In this document: piece after piece, positions 29,973 through 42,910 of the stretch
How positions within the stretch are numbered: the first letter of the stretch is position 1
How the letters are laid out: each line of letters opens with the position of its first letter
DNA from: an uncultured Thermotogae bacterium
GTDB taxonomy: Bacteria; Thermotogota; Thermotogae; Mesoaciditogales; Mesoaciditogaceae
NCBI GenBank assembly: GCA_913056255.1
Contig: CAJXLN010000001.1
Location: 1 to 64,000 of the forward strand
DNA length: 64,000 bases
Reading direction: 5' to 3'
Notes under the pieces: model-generated
What the model was told of the DNA's origin: nothing
Database searches by the model: none
Seen by the model: the letters and a program-made list of their open reading frames with translations, nothing else
Position numbers and translations under genes: made by a program

Positions 29973-31955
29973 ATGAAATTCAAACTTTCCAGTAAGTTTT
30001 CTCCCATGGGCGATCAACCTGAAGCAATAGAATCTTTAGAAAAAGGGCTAAAAAAGGGAGAAAGATTTTTAACATTGTTAGGTGTTACCGGATCCGGAAA
30101 AACTTTTACGATGGCTAATGTGATAAAAGATCTTAACCGACCAGTGCTGGTAGTATCACCCAACAAGACCCTTGCGGCTCAGTTGTACCGGGAGTTCAGG
30201 GCATTCTTTCCAGAAAACCGCGTTGAATTTTTTGTGAGCTACTACGATTATTACCGACCGGAAGCTTATCTTCCAACTAAAGATGTGTACATAGAAAAAG
30301 AAACTGACATAAATGAAGAGTTGGAAAGAATGCGCCTTTCGGCTATGAAATCTGTTATAACACGCCGCGATGTTATAATAGTGGCAAGTGTCTCATGTAT
30401 ATATGCATCCGGTGATCCAGAGGATTTTCGAGATATCAACCTTGCAATCGAACGCGGAGAGACTCTGAAGAGAAGAGAAATGCTCAAAAAGCTTACGGAT
30501 ATGCAGTACAAGCGCTCTGATTCTGAAATCGAATCCGGCACTTTTAGGCTTCATGGGGAAGTTCTCGAGATTCATCCTCCGTACGAAGAGAATATCGTGA
30601 GGGTGGAATTTTTCGACAACGATGTGGAAAAGATCCTACTCGTTGAACCTGTTTCACGAAAATCTCTTGAAGAGATCGACAGATTGGTTTTGTACCCGGC
30701 AAAGGAATTCACATCAAGTCGAGAAAAAGTAAAACGTGCCGTCAAATCCATCAAAGATGAATTAAATCAGAGGATTTCGGAACTGAATCATCAAGGGAAA
30801 TCATTAGAAGCGGAGCGATTACGTCAGAGAACTCTCTACGATTTAGAGATGCTCGATACAATGGGATATTGTAGCGGAATAGAAAACTACTCACGTCACT
30901 TCAGCGGGAAAGATCCTGGAGAACCACCTTGGACTTTAATGGATTATTTTCCTGAGGATTTGTTGGTTTTCATCGATGAATCACACATAACAGTGCCTCA
31001 AATAAGAGGAATGTACAGAGGGGATAGAAGTCGAAAACAGAATTTGATTGATTACGGATTTCGCCTTCCAAGTGCGTACGATAACAGGCCTCTGAAGTTC
31101 AACGAATTTCTGGAGAGAGCCCCGCAGGTTGTCTTCGTTTCGGCAACTCCAGGGCCTTACGAAAGAGAAGTATCGGATAGGATAATTGAACAAATTGTTA
31201 GACCAACGGGACTTATTGACCCGGTAGTTGAAGTAAGGCCGACTCTCAATCAAATAGATAATCTGATCGATGAACTCGAAAATGTCAAGGATAGAAATGA
31301 ACGTGCCTTGATAGTAACTTTAACAAAGGATATGTCCGAAAAGCTCAGTCAATACTTAGTTGAAATGGGATATCGCGCAGAATACGTTCATTCAGATCTT
31401 GATACAATAGATCGGATGAAAGTTCTTACAAGGCTTCGAAAGGGAAAGATAGATGCCGTGGTAGGTGTTAATCTTTTAAGAGAAGGACTTGATTTACCTG
31501 AGGTTTCACTTGTTGCCATATTGGATGCAGATAAAGAGGGATTTTTGAGATCTACAACGTCTTTAGTACAAACGATGGGACGCGCGTCGAGAAATGTCAA
31601 CGGAAAAGTCATTCTGTACGCAGACAGGATCACGGATTCCATGAAAAAAGCAATTGATGAGGCTCAACGTCGCAGAGAAAAGCAATTACGATACAACAAA
31701 AGTCACTCTATAAGCCCTAAAACGATTCAAAAGGAAATCGATGAATTTTTCATGCAACTTCAAGGCGAAGAAAGCAAGAAATACAGTAAGATTGGAGAAG
31801 ATGTAAAAGAAGTATTGACACTTAGAGAAAAGTTTGACACAGAAGAGTACATAACTGTTTTGGAACAAAAGATGAACGAAGCGGCAGATGACTGGAGATT
31901 CGAAGAGGCGGCCATTTATCGTGACGAGTTAAGAAAGGTCAAGAGTAAAAAATGA
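29973..31955 (+). CDS. uvrB: Excinuclease ABC subunit B
   Basis: [15 protein letters not shown], beta-hairpin [13 protein letters not shown]-terminal UVR motif; start moved to [18 protein letters not shown]. Confidence 0.96.
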   Translation: MKFKLSSKFSPMGDQPEAIESLEKGLKKGERFLTLLGVTGSGKTFTMANVIKDLNRPVLVVSPNKTLAAQLYREFRAFFPENRVEFFVSYYDYYRPEAYLPTKDVYIEKETDINEELERMRLSAMKSVITRRDVIIVASVSCIYASGDPEDFRDINLAIERGETLKRREMLKKLTDMQYKRSDSEIESGTFRLHGEVLEIHPPYEENIVRVEFFDNDVEKILLVEPVSRKSLEEIDRLVLYPAKEFTSSREKVKRAVKSIKDELNQRISELNHQGKSLEAERLRQRTLYDLEMLDTMGYCSGIENYSRHFSGKDPGEPPWTLMDYFPEDLLVFIDESHITVPQIRGMYRGDRSRKQNLIDYGFRLPSAYDNRPLKFNEFLERAPQVVFVSATPGPYEREVSDRIIEQIVRPTGLIDPVVEVRPTLNQIDNLIDELENVKDRNERALIVTLTKDMSEKLSQYLVEMGYRAEYVHSDLDTIDRMKVLTRLRKGKIDAVVGVNLLREGLDLPEVSLVAILDADKEGFLRSTTSLVQTMGRASRNVNGKVILYADRITDSMKKAIDEAQRRREKQLRYNKSHSISPKTIQKEIDEFFMQLQGEESKKYSKIGEDVKEVLTLREKFDTEEYITVLEQKMNEAADDWRFEEAAIYRDELRKVKSKK

Positions 31956-32623
31956 TAAAAAGGGATTTTGATTACCCTTACATTCTAAAATACGGTAAGG
32001 TGGTAGGTATAGACGAGGTTGGACGTGGCGCTCTGGCAGGACCAGTGGTAGCGGCTGCTGTTTTGCTGAAAAATTGGGTTGACGGTGTGAATGACTCAAA
32101 AAAAATAAGTCGTGAAAAACGTGAAAATCTCTTTGAGAAACTGCTTTTAAACGCTCAGATAGCCTTTGGAATGGCCACACCCACGGAAGTGGATATTCAC
32201 AACGTAATAGGAGCAACTAAACTTGCCATGGAAAGAGCCTACAAGGCTCTTGGAATAAAATCCTTCGTTATCGTTGATGGCCTGGAAATAGGACTTGATT
32301 TTTTTCACGAGTGCATCGTAAAAGGAGATGGGAAAAGCCCTTCAATAGCTGCCGCTTCGATAGCGGCTAAGGTATTTCGAGATGAGATCATGAGAAAAGT
32401 TTCGAATCATTTCAAGCCTTACGGATTTTCACACAATATGGGTTACGGGACACTCGAACATATTCAAGCACTTGAAAAGAACGGTCCGACTCTTTTTCAT
32501 CGCTTAACGTACAAACCAGTTAGAAATGTTTTGAATGAGAAAATATTAAAAGAATGGCTCTCATCTGAAATGATTTCTCCCCATCGCCTAAAATCCGAAA
32601 CACTTCAATTATTTTTCAATTGA
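31952..32623 (+). CDS. rnhB: Ribonuclease HII
   Basis: [29 protein letters not shown]. Confidence 0.95.
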   Translation: MIKRDFDYPYILKYGKVVGIDEVGRGALAGPVVAAAVLLKNWVDGVNDSKKISREKRENLFEKLLLNAQIAFGMATPTEVDIHNVIGATKLAMERAYKALGIKSFVIVDGLEIGLDFFHECIVKGDGKSPSIAAASIAAKVFRDEIMRKVSNHFKPYGFSHNMGYGTLEHIQALEKNGPTLFHRLTYKPVRNVLNEKILKEWLSSEMISPHRLKSETLQLFFN

Positions 32624-33045
32624 TCGAATTTTTCTGAAATCGCCGTGTTCACTTTTCGAAGATTATCCAGCAACTCTGAATGTTTGATGTTTTTAAGGGA
32701 TGTTGCCACGAATTTCACACGTTCTTCTATGACTCTCTTTATGATCCTTTTTCCTTGAGAGGAAATTTCAACGAGAATAACCCTTTTATCTTCTTCAAAA
32801 TAGTGTTTTTTGATATAACCCGCGCTTTCCATTCTTGAGACCAAGCCGGTCATAGTGGATTTCGCCACGCCCACTTTTTTACTCAATTCCGACATTCTTT
32901 TTGATCCGCTAAAATAAAGATATTGAAGAATGTCAAATTGAGAAGCACTCAATCCAAAATCTTTCAAAACGAATCTTCCAACGACTTTTACCCTAAAGCA
33001 AATTCTTCTCATGAGTAGTTCTATTTCTTCAAACTCTTTTTCCAT
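32605..33045 (-). CDS. MarR-family transcriptional regulator
   Basis: wHTH: LSASQFDILQYLYFSGSKRMSELSKKVGVAKSTMTGLVSRMESAGYIKK. Confidence 0.88.
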   Translation of the reverse strand: MEKEFEEIELLMRRICFRVKVVGRFVLKDFGLSASQFDILQYLYFSGSKRMSELSKKVGVAKSTMTGLVSRMESAGYIKKHYFEEDKRVILVEISSQGKRIIKRVIEERVKFVATSLKNIKHSELLDNLRKVNTAISEKFDQLKNN

Positions 33046-33568
33046 ACTCGTTCTCCAAATACATGATTTTATAATGTACAACCACAGCGCCGGAATCCAG
33101 AATTTTCACATTTATCATTTTCATTTTAACATCGCCATTCAGATCCGAAAAGAGATCTATACCATCAAAAATTATCGGTTCGTACGTCAAATACATCTCG
33201 TCTACCAATTTTTCTTTTAGGAATAGAGTGAAGATGGATTGTCCACCGACAATGGCAACGCTATTATATCCTCTTTTTTCAAGTGTCTTTATGAGATTAT
33301 CTGGAAGGACATCGGTAAACATCACATTTGGAATTTCTTCGTGAGATGGATTGTGCGTCATAACCACATTTAACCTCTTTGGAAGTGGGGATTTAAGAGT
33401 TTCAAATGTTCTTCTTCCCATCACCACAACACCAGCTTTTGTCGTGATATCCTTAAACCACTTCAAATCAGCTTCGGAATTCCAGTCCACTGATGCGGTA
33501 TGTGAACGAGAAATTTTACCATTTGCACTCAACACCGCAATAAAAAAAACTCTCAATTTGCACCTCAC
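33029..33568 (-). CDS. RibD C-terminal/dihydrofolate reductase-like protein
   Basis: FIAVLSANGKIS, VVMGRRTFETL, VAIVGGQSIFTLFLKEKLVDEMYLT. Confidence 0.8.
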   Translation of the reverse strand: MRCKLRVFFIAVLSANGKISRSHTASVDWNSEADLKWFKDITTKAGVVVMGRRTFETLKSPLPKRLNVVMTHNPSHEEIPNVMFTDVLPDNLIKTLEKRGYNSVAIVGGQSIFTLFLKEKLVDEMYLTYEPIIFDGIDLFSDLNGDVKMKMINVKILDSGAVVVHYKIMYLENEYGKRV

Positions 33569-33654
33569 TGAGCTTTATAGATTCTCCAATTTCATGACAC
33601 AAAAATCGCTTACCCCGTTTTCACAAGCAGAGCCATTGCGAAGAGTTAATTTCA

Positions 33655-33690
33655 TTGCTTGAAAAGCGATGCGATTTTAATGATTTTTCT
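33655..33690. repeat. Short palindromic repeat CGCTTG-A-AAGCG-ATGCGATTTTAA
   Basis: TTGCTTGAAAAGCGATGCGATTTTAATG, close to ATCGCTTGTAAAGCGATGCGATTTTAAAT at 169-201. Confidence 0.6.
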
Positions 33691-33729
33691 CAAAGTTATA
33701 AAGTTGACCCACAACTTGAATCTCTAATT

Positions 33730-34770
33730 TTACACGACTGGGTTTGGTATTAAAGCGTCGCCTTCTTGTTTGAACTTTCCATGGAATTTCTCTTTTAGCA
33801 GCATGTGTGAATCCAAATCGTGATAAGTAAATGCACCAGTTCCAGCTGCAAAATGAACACTTTGATTTATTCCCAGACTCGATTCTCCCATACAACCTAT
33901 CATAAGTCCAACATTCGCTGTTTTTGCCAATTCCACTATGCTTAGGGCATCTGAAATTCCGGATTTCATGAGCTTGATGTTCACAAAATCAACACACTCA
34001 TTTCGAATCAAAGTGTAGACATCGTACTTCGTTTTGGCACTCTCGTCTGCAGCAATGGGAAATGGAGAATTGTACCTCAGAAGTTTCAAACCGTCGAGAT
34101 CGTTCCACATGATGGGTTGTTCAAAAACTACCACATTGACATTTTGTGCGTAAATGGATTGAGCAAATTGAATAGCTGTTTTTGTAGTGTAACCTTGATT
34201 CGCGTCAACTATGTAAGAAGCACCAGGAGTGGCTTCTGAGATGGCTATCATCTTCTCGATATCCTCTTTTAGATTCTCACCGATCTTTATTTTTAGAGTT
34301 TTAAAACCATCGTTAAAGGTTTTAATGGACTTTTTTACCATATTGTCAATGGTGTCAATTCCAATCGTTTTATCGGTATGAATTTTGCTCTTGCTTCCGC
34401 CGAGTATTTGATACACTGGAAGGCCTATAACAGCGCTTAAAGCATCCAAAGTGGCATATTGAACAGCGGCCTTTACACTGGGGGCGGTTCTTGAAAGACC
34501 ATCTGTAATGTTGAAAATGCGTCTGTAGTTCCTAACATCTTCACCAGAAATCATCTCTTTGAGGGTATCTTTTAGGGCAAACAAGGCCGGTACTTTTTCG
34601 CCGTTAACCCTGTAAGAAGACGAAGCTTCGCCTATTCCAACAGTACCATCTTTCAAATATACCTTCACTTCAATGTTGTTGGCCTTATCTTTAACGTTAT
34701 TGGCTATTCTGAAAGCTTCAGAATACTCGTAAGATTTTAAATCAAAACTCACATCTACGATCTCACTCAT
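33730..34770 (-). CDS. Enolase-superfamily dipeptide (Ala-Glu type) epimerase
   Basis: LKIKIGEN (catalytic K), IVDANQGYT, EQP, ADES, NIKLMKSGI motifs. Confidence 0.85.
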   Translation of the reverse strand: MSEIVDVSFDLKSYEYSEAFRIANNVKDKANNIEVKVYLKDGTVGIGEASSSYRVNGEKVPALFALKDTLKEMISGEDVRNYRRIFNITDGLSRTAPSVKAAVQYATLDALSAVIGLPVYQILGGSKSKIHTDKTIGIDTIDNMVKKSIKTFNDGFKTLKIKIGENLKEDIEKMIAISEATPGASYIVDANQGYTTKTAIQFAQSIYAQNVNVVVFEQPIMWNDLDGLKLLRYNSPFPIAADESAKTKYDVYTLIRNECVDFVNIKLMKSGISDALSIVELAKTANVGLMIGCMGESSLGINQSVHFAAGTGAFTYHDLDSHMLLKEKFHGKFKQEGDALIPNPVV

Positions 34771-34780
34771 TTTTTCCTCC

Positions 34781-35380
34781 CTACGATTTTTTTACGTTCC
34801 CGTAGAATTCAACGATCTCCCTTTCTATTCCTTCCGGAACGTACCCTTTTATTGTCAATCCTTTTTTTATCCTATCTCGAATAAGCGTTGAGGAGATCTG
34901 AATAAGTGGAAAATCTTCCAAAAAGTGAACATTTGCGGAGAGTTTCCCCAATCTTTTAAGAAGGGGCGCGAGATATTTTTTTTCACAGTAACGGGGATAA
35001 ACCCACAACTCGACCTCTTCGATGAGCTCTTTGTATTTGTACCATTTTTCGATGTCGATAAAACTATCTTCTCCAATAACGTAGAGGATCTTAGCATAGC
35101 ACTTTTTAAAATGACGTACAGTATCAAAAGTGTAAGAAATGTTTTTCTTTCTTCCCTCAAAATCCGAGATTTCTATTTTATCCATTCCGTTGAATGCCTT
35201 TTTTGCCCATTCAAACCTTTTATTAAAATCGGCATTAACGATGCCTTCTTTGTGTGGAGGTATGTATGCTGGCATGATTACGAGTTTATCCAATCTCAAA
35301 TTCTCTAACATAGAAGTGGCTATTATCAAATGACCATTGTGAATCGGATCAAAAGTTCCCCCATATATGCCAACTCTCAT
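34781..35380 (-). CDS. nadD: Nicotinate-nucleotide adenylyltransferase
   Basis: GIYGGTFDPIHNGHLIIA; ISSTLIRDRIKKG. Confidence 0.94.
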   Translation of the reverse strand: MRVGIYGGTFDPIHNGHLIIATSMLENLRLDKLVIMPAYIPPHKEGIVNADFNKRFEWAKKAFNGMDKIEISDFEGRKKNISYTFDTVRHFKKCYAKILYVIGEDSFIDIEKWYKYKELIEEVELWVYPRYCEKKYLAPLLKRLGKLSANVHFLEDFPLIQISSTLIRDRIKKGLTIKGYVPEGIEREIVEFYGNVKKS

Positions 35381-36624
35381 ATGTGATATTCAAACTCCAT
35401 ATCTCCAATCATCACGGTGTCGCCTTCTTTGGCTCCAGCTCTTTTAAGCAGCTTTTCAAGGCCAAGTGCATCGATCTTCTTCATGAAGAGTTCCATGGCA
35501 TCCGGATAAGAGATTTGATATTTATATAGGAGTCTCTCAACCTCTTTTCCTTTCACCACAAAAATGCCATTTTCTTTTTTAATAACGATTGGAATGGTTT
35601 CTTCAATTGTTTTGATTTGCTCTTTTTCACTTGTTCGAAATTCAACTGTAGGTGCCTTTTGCACCTCGTAATGAAGGGCATTTTTTAGTGCTTCTACTCC
35701 CGATCTTGTCAATGCCGAAACGACAAAAACATCTTTGTTTGGAAAGAGATTTGAAATAGAAGTTATTTTGCTTTTTTCTACGAGATCAGCTTTGTTGAGT
35801 ACAATCACTTCCGGTCTTTTGGATAAAGAAACATCGTATTTCTCCATTTCTGATTTAACGCTCTTGTAGTCTTTTAAGGGATTCTCACTCGTTAAATCTA
35901 TAACATGAGCAATCGCACGGGTGCGCTCTGCATGACGCAAGAACTCAATACCAAGCCCCCCACCTTTATGGGCACCTTCTATTAAGCCAGGAATATCAAC
36001 CAAAACGTAAGATTTCCCAAATCCAAGATCCACTTTTCCAAGTACTGGTGTAAGTGTGGTGAAAGGATAATCAGCGATCTTTGGATGGGCGTTCGTCATA
36101 ACGGATATAAGAGACGACTTACCAACATTTGGAAGTCCAACAAGTCCCACATCTGCCAGAAGCTTCAATTCCAATTCAACCCAGTGTTCCTCACCCGGTT
36201 CTCCGTTTTCAGCCACAGTTGGAGCCTGTTTTGTCGAGGTTGCAAAATGAGAGTTCCCTCTTCCACCTTTTCCTCCTCGAGCAACTACCAAGCGTTTTTT
36301 CGGTTCATTCAGATCGAAAATCGTAGTTCCATCGACTTTTACCATTGTGCCCACGGGCACGTATATAATGAGATCTTCGGCTGATTTGCCGGACATGTTC
36401 GAGCCTTTTCCATTTTCACCGGATTTCGCTCTGAAGTACTTTTTATGTTTGAAATCGGCAAGGGTATTCATCGAAGATGTGGCTTCAAGGATCACCGAAC
36501 CTCCATTTCCTCCATCGCCACCATCTGGTCCACCCTTCGGAACGAATTTTTCCCTTCTGAAGCTGACAACACCACGTCCTCCGCTTCCGGAAACGACACG
36601 AATTTTCGTCCAATCTACGAACAA
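35377..36624 (-). CDS. obg: GTPase Obg/CgtA
   Basis: Glycine-rich N-domain GGDGGNGGSVI; GLPNVGKSSLISVMTNA; C-terminal OCT domain. Confidence 0.96.
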   Translation of the reverse strand: MFVDWTKIRVVSGSGGRGVVSFRREKFVPKGGPDGGDGGNGGSVILEATSSMNTLADFKHKKYFRAKSGENGKGSNMSGKSAEDLIIYVPVGTMVKVDGTTIFDLNEPKKRLVVARGGKGGRGNSHFATSTKQAPTVAENGEPGEEHWVELELKLLADVGLVGLPNVGKSSLISVMTNAHPKIADYPFTTLTPVLGKVDLGFGKSYVLVDIPGLIEGAHKGGGLGIEFLRHAERTRAIAHVIDLTSENPLKDYKSVKSEMEKYDVSLSKRPEVIVLNKADLVEKSKITSISNLFPNKDVFVVSALTRSGVEALKNALHYEVQKAPTVEFRTSEKEQIKTIEETIPIVIKKENGIFVVKGKEVERLLYKYQISYPDAMELFMKKIDALGLEKLLKRAGAKEGDTVMIGDMEFEYHI

Positions 36625-36630
36625 ATCAAA

Positions 36631-37386
36631 TCACCATTCCACAGTGAATCTTAGGCCATTTTCCGTGTTCGAATACGCATAAGAGTATTTTTCATTTTCG
36701 TAAATGTATGCGAATTTCATTGCGCCAACAGAATATTGTGCTGTTAAATCAATAATTTGCCCGTTTATATCCGGAGGCAGTTCTGAATTGTATACGTATG
36801 TGTACTGTCCAAATATTTGAGCTCCAAAGAATGAGATTCCTCCCCACAGGCCTGACTTCACCCATGGATACTCGACTCCTGCGAATGCAGAGGCATTCCA
36901 ATTTTTAAAAGGTAAACTGAGTGCCAATTCAAAATTCGGTTTTACTTTAAAACCATTGCCGTAAACGTAAGTGATCACATTCGGGGCTCGAAACTCAAGA
37001 TTGAGGTTTTCCCAAACCCTTTGAATCGCACCAAAACCCGCGTTCAGCTTGAGAGATGTTCCTGCAGATGAAAGATCGAACTTCGCACCTACAGATGTTT
37101 TGCCAAGTATGGAAGCCACTGAATAGATCAGACCACTCGTTTTTTCATCCGAATACAATCCAATTTCACCTGCAAAACCATCCTGAAAAGGCTGAAACAC
37201 CGCAAAATCCATTCCTTTGTTATTGTTGAAATAAGTTTCGTACGAAACGGACCATTTTTGGTTCAAAACCATGTAAGCCGGATTGAAGTTCATAACGCTT
37301 TCCTTCGGAAAACTCATTGCGAAAGCAAAAAAGGTTAAAGTACCGATCAACCCGATAAAGGTAAAGTAGACTTTTTTCATACTCAT
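36631..37386 (-). CDS. Signal-peptide protein, putative outer-membrane (toga) beta-barrel
   Basis: Signal-like MKKVYFTFIGLIGTLTFFAFA; alternating aromatic/hydrophobic strands; C-terminal ...RFTVEW. Confidence 0.5.
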   Translation of the reverse strand: MSMKKVYFTFIGLIGTLTFFAFAMSFPKESVMNFNPAYMVLNQKWSVSYETYFNNNKGMDFAVFQPFQDGFAGEIGLYSDEKTSGLIYSVASILGKTSVGAKFDLSSAGTSLKLNAGFGAIQRVWENLNLEFRAPNVITYVYGNGFKVKPNFELALSLPFKNWNASAFAGVEYPWVKSGLWGGISFFGAQIFGQYTYVYNSELPPDINGQIIDLTAQYSVGAMKFAYIYENEKYSYAYSNTENGLRFTVEW

Positions 37387-37778
37387 TCCCCCATGATCGA
37401 CACGATTAAACGCCTCGTGCGCGGCCCATCGAATTCACAAAAATAAATCCCTTGCCATCTTCCAAGTGCCAATTTGCTTCCCGAAATCGGAATAACAACG
37501 GATACTCCCACAACAGTTGAAAGTACGTGAGCAGCGGAATTCCCCTCCAAATGCGTGTAATTTCCATTCCATGGAACGATCTTCGCAAAAGTAGAGATTA
37601 TATCATTCTTCACCGCTGGATCCGCATTTTCATTGATCGTGATTGCGGCAGTAGTATGCGGGACATAAAGATAACAAATTCCTTCCTTAATCTCGTTTTT
37701 GCGTACGATATCCTGAATATCTCTTGTTACATCTATAAACTCGAAGTGCTTTGAACTCCTTATTCTGATTTCTTCCAT
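37383..37778 (-). CDS. YjbQ family (UPF0047) protein
   Basis: GICYLYVPHTTAAITINENADPAV; GRWQGIYFCEFDGPR. Confidence 0.92.
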   Translation of the reverse strand: MEEIRIRSSKHFEFIDVTRDIQDIVRKNEIKEGICYLYVPHTTAAITINENADPAVKNDIISTFAKIVPWNGNYTHLEGNSAAHVLSTVVGVSVVIPISGSKLALGRWQGIYFCEFDGPRTRRLIVSIMGE

Positions 37779-37784
37779 AAACGA

Positions 37785-38072
37785 TCACTCGAAATTTATA
37801 TTTGCTATTATAACGACATATCCGTTGTGCTCTTCAACGACGACTTTAACTTTTTTCTCGTCGGTATTGAACAATTGAGAAGCTTTCTTCTGTAATTCAT
37901 CTTTTATTTTTTCTGCTTTTTCTACAAGTTCTTCAGGATTCTCGAAATCATCTATCCTGTACACCATACGCCTTCCATTTCCAACAAGAGCTTTGAGTCT
38001 TTCTCTTGCTGAATCGCGTGCTTTAACTTCTTTATGGCTTTTCTTCTTAGTGAATATGCTGAAGAAGCTCAT
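37785..38072 (-). CDS. minE: Cell division topological specificity factor MinE
   Basis: Small protein upstream-coupled to minD; ARDSARERLKALVGNGRR, EELVEKAEKIKDELQK. Confidence 0.75.
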   Translation of the reverse strand: MSFFSIFTKKKSHKEVKARDSARERLKALVGNGRRMVYRIDDFENPEELVEKAEKIKDELQKKASQLFNTDEKKVKVVVEEHNGYVVIIANINFE

Positions 38073-38099
38073 TGTAATCTCATCTCCGATTTCTCCGAT

Positions 38100-38912
38100 T
38101 CAACGATGTTTGAAAATTGATTTTATCACAGTCCAAAAAGTGTTTTTTTCTTCTAAATCGTTGAGAGTTGGGAACGGGATATCTTCTCCTTTAAGCCTCC
38201 GAACGATCCCATCAAGGATTTTATTCATTTTACCATCTGTACCGTTTAAGGCAAGAGGGACTCCCTTGTTCGTGGAAATTATCACCTCTTCCGAATCAGG
38301 AACTATTCCCATGATTTTTATAGAAAGAGCCGACTTTATATCATCGATGTTAAGCATATCGCCATTTCTTACCATATGAGCTTTGAATCTGTTAACTATC
38401 AAATGTATCTTTTCATCTTCAAATCCCAAGTTTTCCAACAAACCGATTACTCTGTCAGCATCGGTTATTGCTGGAAGCTCTGGAGTTGTCACGATCAAGG
38501 CTTCATCTGATCCTGCAACAGCATTTCTAAATCCTCTTTCTATTCCAGCCGGACAGTCTATAAAAATATAATCGAATCTTTCTTTCATATCTTCTATTAT
38601 TTGTTTCATATCGTCAGGAGATATCATTTCTTTTGTGGCAATTTGGGAAGCCGGGAGCAAACTCAAATTTTTGAGTTGTTTATGTCTTACAAGAGCATCA
38701 AAGACGTGAACCTTGCCATTAGCAACATCGATCAGCGTGTAAACAATTCTGTTCTCCAGACCCATTACAACGTCCAAATTCTTCAAACCTATATCGGCAT
38801 CTATTAAGGCTACTCTTTCTCCTTTAAGCGCCATGGCTGTTCCAAGATTTGCCGTCAGAGTTGTTTTACCAACTCCGCCTTTCCCGGAGGTTAAAACGTA
38901 TACTTTTGCCAA
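38100..38912 (-). CDS. minD: Septum site-determining ATPase MinD
   Basis: TSGKGGVGKTTLTANLG; DADIGLKNLDVVMGLENR. Confidence 0.96.
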   Translation of the reverse strand: MAKVYVLTSGKGGVGKTTLTANLGTAMALKGERVALIDADIGLKNLDVVMGLENRIVYTLIDVANGKVHVFDALVRHKQLKNLSLLPASQIATKEMISPDDMKQIIEDMKERFDYIFIDCPAGIERGFRNAVAGSDEALIVTTPELPAITDADRVIGLLENLGFEDEKIHLIVNRFKAHMVRNGDMLNIDDIKSALSIKIMGIVPDSEEVIISTNKGVPLALNGTDGKMNKILDGIVRRLKGEDIPFPTLNDLEEKNTFWTVIKSIFKHR

Positions 38913-38927
38913 CTACACATCACCTTC

Positions 38928-39575
38928 CTAAAAATCTAAACTCGTGGAGTTAATTTTATCAATTATGGCATCAGCCACGTTTTTAACAGGGTTAAAACCG
39001 ACAGCCCCCGCGAAGATAAGTTCTTTGCTCATTCCACCAGATTTGAGAATGGTTATCACACCAAGAAAAAACTTCTTTTCTCCAGTTGAGACTTCTCTTA
39101 TTTCATCCAGGGAAAGGCGAACTTCAGAAGATATCAGTCCCTCGATCGATTCTATCGTGGATTCTGCCGATAACTTAAGCACATTTTTAAAAGATTTACC
39201 GCCTCGTTTCGAGCTTTCTTTCATTTCATTACCTTTCATTACTCCCACATTCACTTCGATCTCTATTCCGTCTTCAGAAAATCCAACTGAATCGATCTTA
39301 AAATCACTGTCATTTCCGATTTCTTCTTTGTCTTTAAAGTATTCATTTTTCATTTGAGCTATACTTATTATCCTTCGATCTATCCTCTCACCGATGACAG
39401 TGAGAATGACTGTTTCTATATCTCTAACAATCTGCTTAGAACTCTTATTGCCAGAAGAGAGAACGTGAATTTCTTTCATCTCCCCTGTATCTTCATCAAC
39501 TATCACCTTAGCTTTTTCAACTCCATCAAGAGATGTCAACACTTTCTCCAGGTTCCCAATCTCTCTCTCTACCAT
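38928..39575 (-). CDS. Conserved hypothetical protein
   Basis: Long intact ORF; N-terminal LEKVLTSLDGVEKAKVIVDEDTGEMKEIHVLSSGNKSSKQIVRDIETVI. Confidence 0.6.
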   Translation of the reverse strand: MVEREIGNLEKVLTSLDGVEKAKVIVDEDTGEMKEIHVLSSGNKSSKQIVRDIETVILTVIGERIDRRIISIAQMKNEYFKDKEEIGNDSDFKIDSVGFSEDGIEIEVNVGVMKGNEMKESSKRGGKSFKNVLKLSAESTIESIEGLISSEVRLSLDEIREVSTGEKKFFLGVITILKSGGMSKELIFAGAVGFNPVKNVADAIIDKINSTSLDF

Positions 39576-39594
39576 TTGTCATTCTATCTCCTTT

Positions 39595-40119
39595 TCAATG
39601 GTATCTTTCAACGGTGAATTTGTAAATTTTGACACTTTCTCGTTCGTGAATTCCAGCTTTCGCTTTGGCAATACGAATCTGTTGTTCGATCGTGTCAACT
39701 CCTTCGAGGTCTGGAAGTAGCAATCCTCTTCTCCAGCCACTTTCAACTATTATCCCGTATTTCCTGGGATCGAGTTCATCAATTGATTCGATCTCTTCTG
39801 GTGTTGAAAGTACATCCACACTCACAACTATGGAATCCAATTCTTCTTCTCTAACTGGGTTAAATCTTGGATCTTCCAGGGCAGCCGAGATGGCATTTTG
39901 TGCGATTTCATGGGCAATATCGGTAGTTGTGGGTAAGAAAGTTCCTATGCAACCTCTTAATTCACCATTTGCTTTATGAAGCGTTACGAACACGCCCGAT
40001 CTTCGCTTGAACAGTTCCGATGGCAATTCTTTTGGATCCGGCTCCAACTCGATTCCGTCCCTAATTTTAGATTCTATAACTTTTATTGCCCATTTTACAA
40101 AAGCGTGTTTCCCTTTCAT
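39595..40119 (-). CDS. AMMECR1 domain protein
   Basis: [20 protein letters not shown]...AAALEDPRF-like, [25 protein letters not shown]. Confidence 0.9.
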   Translation of the reverse strand: MKGKHAFVKWAIKVIESKIRDGIELEPDPKELPSELFKRRSGVFVTLHKANGELRGCIGTFLPTTTDIAHEIAQNAISAALEDPRFNPVREEELDSIVVSVDVLSTPEEIESIDELDPRKYGIIVESGWRRGLLLPDLEGVDTIEQQIRIAKAKAGIHERESVKIYKFTVERYH

Positions 40120-41138
40120 CCAAAGAACATCTCCGCGAGTTTGTAATATTCATAAGGTACAACTTTTTTAGTTGCAACACCGTATTCCAGCGGAATGGAA
40201 ACGATCTCATTTCCACGCAACGCAACCATCCGCCCAAAATCGCCATTTTGTACAAGTCTCATAGCTTCAACACCGTAACGAGTTCCAAGAACCCTATCGA
40301 ACGCCGTTGGGGTACCACCCCTTAAAAGATGTCCTAAAACCACCGATCGCGTTTCATAACCAGTTTTTTGTTCGATTATCTCTGCCAGATAATGTGCTAT
40401 TCCGCCCAATCTTATGTGTCCAAATGCATCTACTGATGTTTTATCTCCTACCACACTTTCAAGCTCTGTAGGTTTAAACCCTTCTGCAACGGCCACTAAT
40501 GCGTATCTTTTCGTTTTCATTCTCTTGTTGAGTATTTCTACGATCTCTTCTATTGTTCTTGGAAATTCTGGAATCAAAATGAGATGGGCTCCTGCCGCAA
40601 GTCCGGCTTCTAAGGTTATCCATCCAGCATCTCTTCCCATAAGCTCTACAAACATTATACGCTCATGAGATTTAGCCGTGGATTGAAGGCGATCTATGGC
40701 ATCGGCTCCAACGTTAACGGCAGTGTGGAATCCAAAAGTGTAATCGGTGTTGGATACATCGTTGTCTATCGTTTTTGGAACACCAACGATCTTCAATCCC
40801 CTAGAAGAAAATTTAGCGGCTACACTTAAGGTGTCATCTCCTCCAATTGCGATCAAGGCATCTATCTTAGCTTTTCTAAAATTATTTTCGACTTTTTTAA
40901 CGCCATCCTCAACGGTGAATGGATTTATTCTTGATGTACCAAGAATTGTCCCCCCTATAAGGTGTATGCCTTCCACATCATCATCAGAAAGATTCACATA
41001 TGTACCTTCAACAGTACCTTTCCAACCACGCACGATTCCTATAACTTCATCTTCTTCTCTTCGCGCCTTGACTACTCCCCTGATAACGGCATTGAGTCCT
41101 GGACAATCTCCTCCACCTGTTAATATGGCTATTTTCAA
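40116..41138 (-). CDS. 6-phosphofructokinase, PPi-dependent type by residue signature
   Basis: [46 protein letters not shown] start with SD GAGGGGGCGG. Confidence 0.88.
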   Translation of the reverse strand: MKIAILTGGGDCPGLNAVIRGVVKARREEDEVIGIVRGWKGTVEGTYVNLSDDDVEGIHLIGGTILGTSRINPFTVEDGVKKVENNFRKAKIDALIAIGGDDTLSVAAKFSSRGLKIVGVPKTIDNDVSNTDYTFGFHTAVNVGADAIDRLQSTAKSHERIMFVELMGRDAGWITLEAGLAAGAHLILIPEFPRTIEEIVEILNKRMKTKRYALVAVAEGFKPTELESVVGDKTSVDAFGHIRLGGIAHYLAEIIEQKTGYETRSVVLGHLLRGGTPTAFDRVLGTRYGVEAMRLVQNGDFGRMVALRGNEIVSIPLEYGVATKKVVPYEYYKLAEMFFG

Positions 41139-41169
41139 CGTTACCGCCCCCTCTTTTGTTTTGTTAACT

Positions 41170-42896
<1,727 letters not shown>

Positions 42897-42910
42897 TTAT
42901 TTCTAACCTC

